A stretch of 64,000 nucleotides of DNA from Anaerosoma tenue (lineage in GTDB: Bacteria; Actinomycetota; Coriobacteriia; Anaerosomatales; Anaerosomataceae). This document shows positions 63,603-64,000 of the stretch, piece by piece. The notes under the pieces were generated by a model, which had not been told where the DNA came from, did no database searches, and saw only the letters and a list, made by a program, of their open reading frames with translations. Position numbers and translations under genes: made by a program. Position 1 is the first letter of the stretch, and every line of letters starts with the position of its first letter. Location: positions 229,271 through 293,270 of the forward strand of contig NZ_JALNTY010000003.1 in NCBI RefSeq assembly GCF_023161965.1. Reading direction: 5' to 3'.

Positions 63603-64000
63603 CGCTGTCCTCTCCTCGTTCGTCTTCGACGGGGAACACGCGCTCACCAGCCTCGGCACCGATACCCTCGTCGCGTACGAGACGAGCCTCGATGCGGTCC
63701 ATCCGGCGCTGCAGCGCGCGGTACATCTCGATGATGGGATCGGGCAGATCCTCATGGTGGAGGTCGATGGTCTCGACGCGCTTTCCTTCGCGGACCACCA
63801 CGCGACCAGGTACACCGACCACGGTGCAGTGTGGCGGCACATCGGAGACCACGACCGCGCCCGCTCCGACGCGCGTGGCACGTCCGATCGTGATGTCCCC
63901 GAGCACCGTTGCCCCCACGCCCACCACCACGTAATCCTCCAGGGTGGGGTGGCGCTTCCCGTGCTCCTTGCCGGTCCCGCCGAGCGTCACTCCCTGATAG
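63583..64000 (-). CDS. cysE: Serine O-acetyltransferase (5' part outside the window)
   Basis: The visible C-terminal 138 residues are a left-handed beta-helix with YQGVTLGGTGKEHGKRHPTL, VGVGATVLGDITIGRATRVG and VSDVPPHCTVVGVPGRVV, the active-site and CoA-binding end of CysE. A rather long charged tail follows (to EDSDDDPRL). Translation continues beyond position 64000, so the N-terminus is missing. It feeds cysteine synthesis and overlaps cysS, which uses cysteine, as in Bacillus. Confidence 0.93.
   Translation of the reverse strand, partial: YQGVTLGGTGKEHGKRHPTLEDYVVVGVGATVLGDITIGRATRVGAGAVVVSDVPPHCTVVGVPGRVVVREGKRVETIDLHHEDLPDPIIEMYRALQRRMDRIEARLVRDEGIGAEAGERVFPVEDERGEDSDDDPRL

Overview
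The window is high-GC bacterial chromosome made almost entirely of housekeeping genes, nearly all on the minus strand and packed into operons. It holds a nine-gene V/A-type ATPase operon, zinc-binding (C+) forms of several ribosomal proteins, a sigma-H-like factor, and a gene order close to that of Bacillus (cysE-cysS-rlmB-yacP-sigH ... rpmG-secE-nusG-rplKAJL-rpoBC, then str-S10-spc-alpha-ecfA1A2T-truA-rplM-rpsI). Together with actinobacterial-looking composition and proteins, this suggests a deep-branching actinobacterium, possibly of the Coriobacteriia (Anaerosomatales/OPB41 type). The taxonomic placement is inference.

Layout. 1-2.2 kb: tsaE (cut by the left edge), a family 4/5 uracil-DNA glycosylase, a nitroreductase and a small plus-strand gene of unknown function. 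2.2-10.9 kb: V-ATPase operon transcribed as H-I-K-E-C-F-A-B-D. 11.1-14.8 kb: alr, a CBS-pair protein, the NAD(P)HX repair enzyme and acpS. 15.0-20.5 kb: the only sizeable plus-strand block, an amino-sugar cluster with a left-handed beta-helix protein, glmM, a nagB-like gene and glmS. 20.6-45.0 kb: rpsI-rplM, truA, the ECF transporter module, then the alpha, spc, S10 and str operons without interruption, ending in tuf1, fusA, rpsG and rpsL. 45.2-57.1 kb: rpoC, rpoB, rplL, rplJ, rplA, rplK, nusG, secE, tRNA-Trp and rpmG. 57.2-58.9 kb: a second tuf with tRNA-Met, tRNA-Thr and tRNA-Tyr upstream of it. 59.0-64.0 kb: an unknown 206-residue protein, tRNA-Thr, sigH, yacP, rlmB, cysS and cysE (cut by the right edge).

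Functionally the window supplies the transcription core (alpha, beta, beta-prime, NusG), most ribosomal proteins, translation factors (IF-1, EF-Tu twice, EF-G), protein export (SecY, SecE), N-terminal processing (Map), cell-wall precursors (Alr, GlmS, GlmM) and membrane energetics. Eight promoters of the form TTGACA-like, 16-18 bp, TAnnnT-like can be read on the minus strand, and several long perfect hairpins mark operon ends. No gene-free stretch exceeds about 300 bases. I saw no mobile element, CRISPR array, rRNA gene or defence system. The most unusual features are a tandem Cys-Cys-Cys-His extension at the end of RpoC, a matching acidic motif near the ends of RpoB and RpoC, the uncharacterised beta-helix protein of the glm cluster, and an atypical active-site loop in the NagB-like protein.
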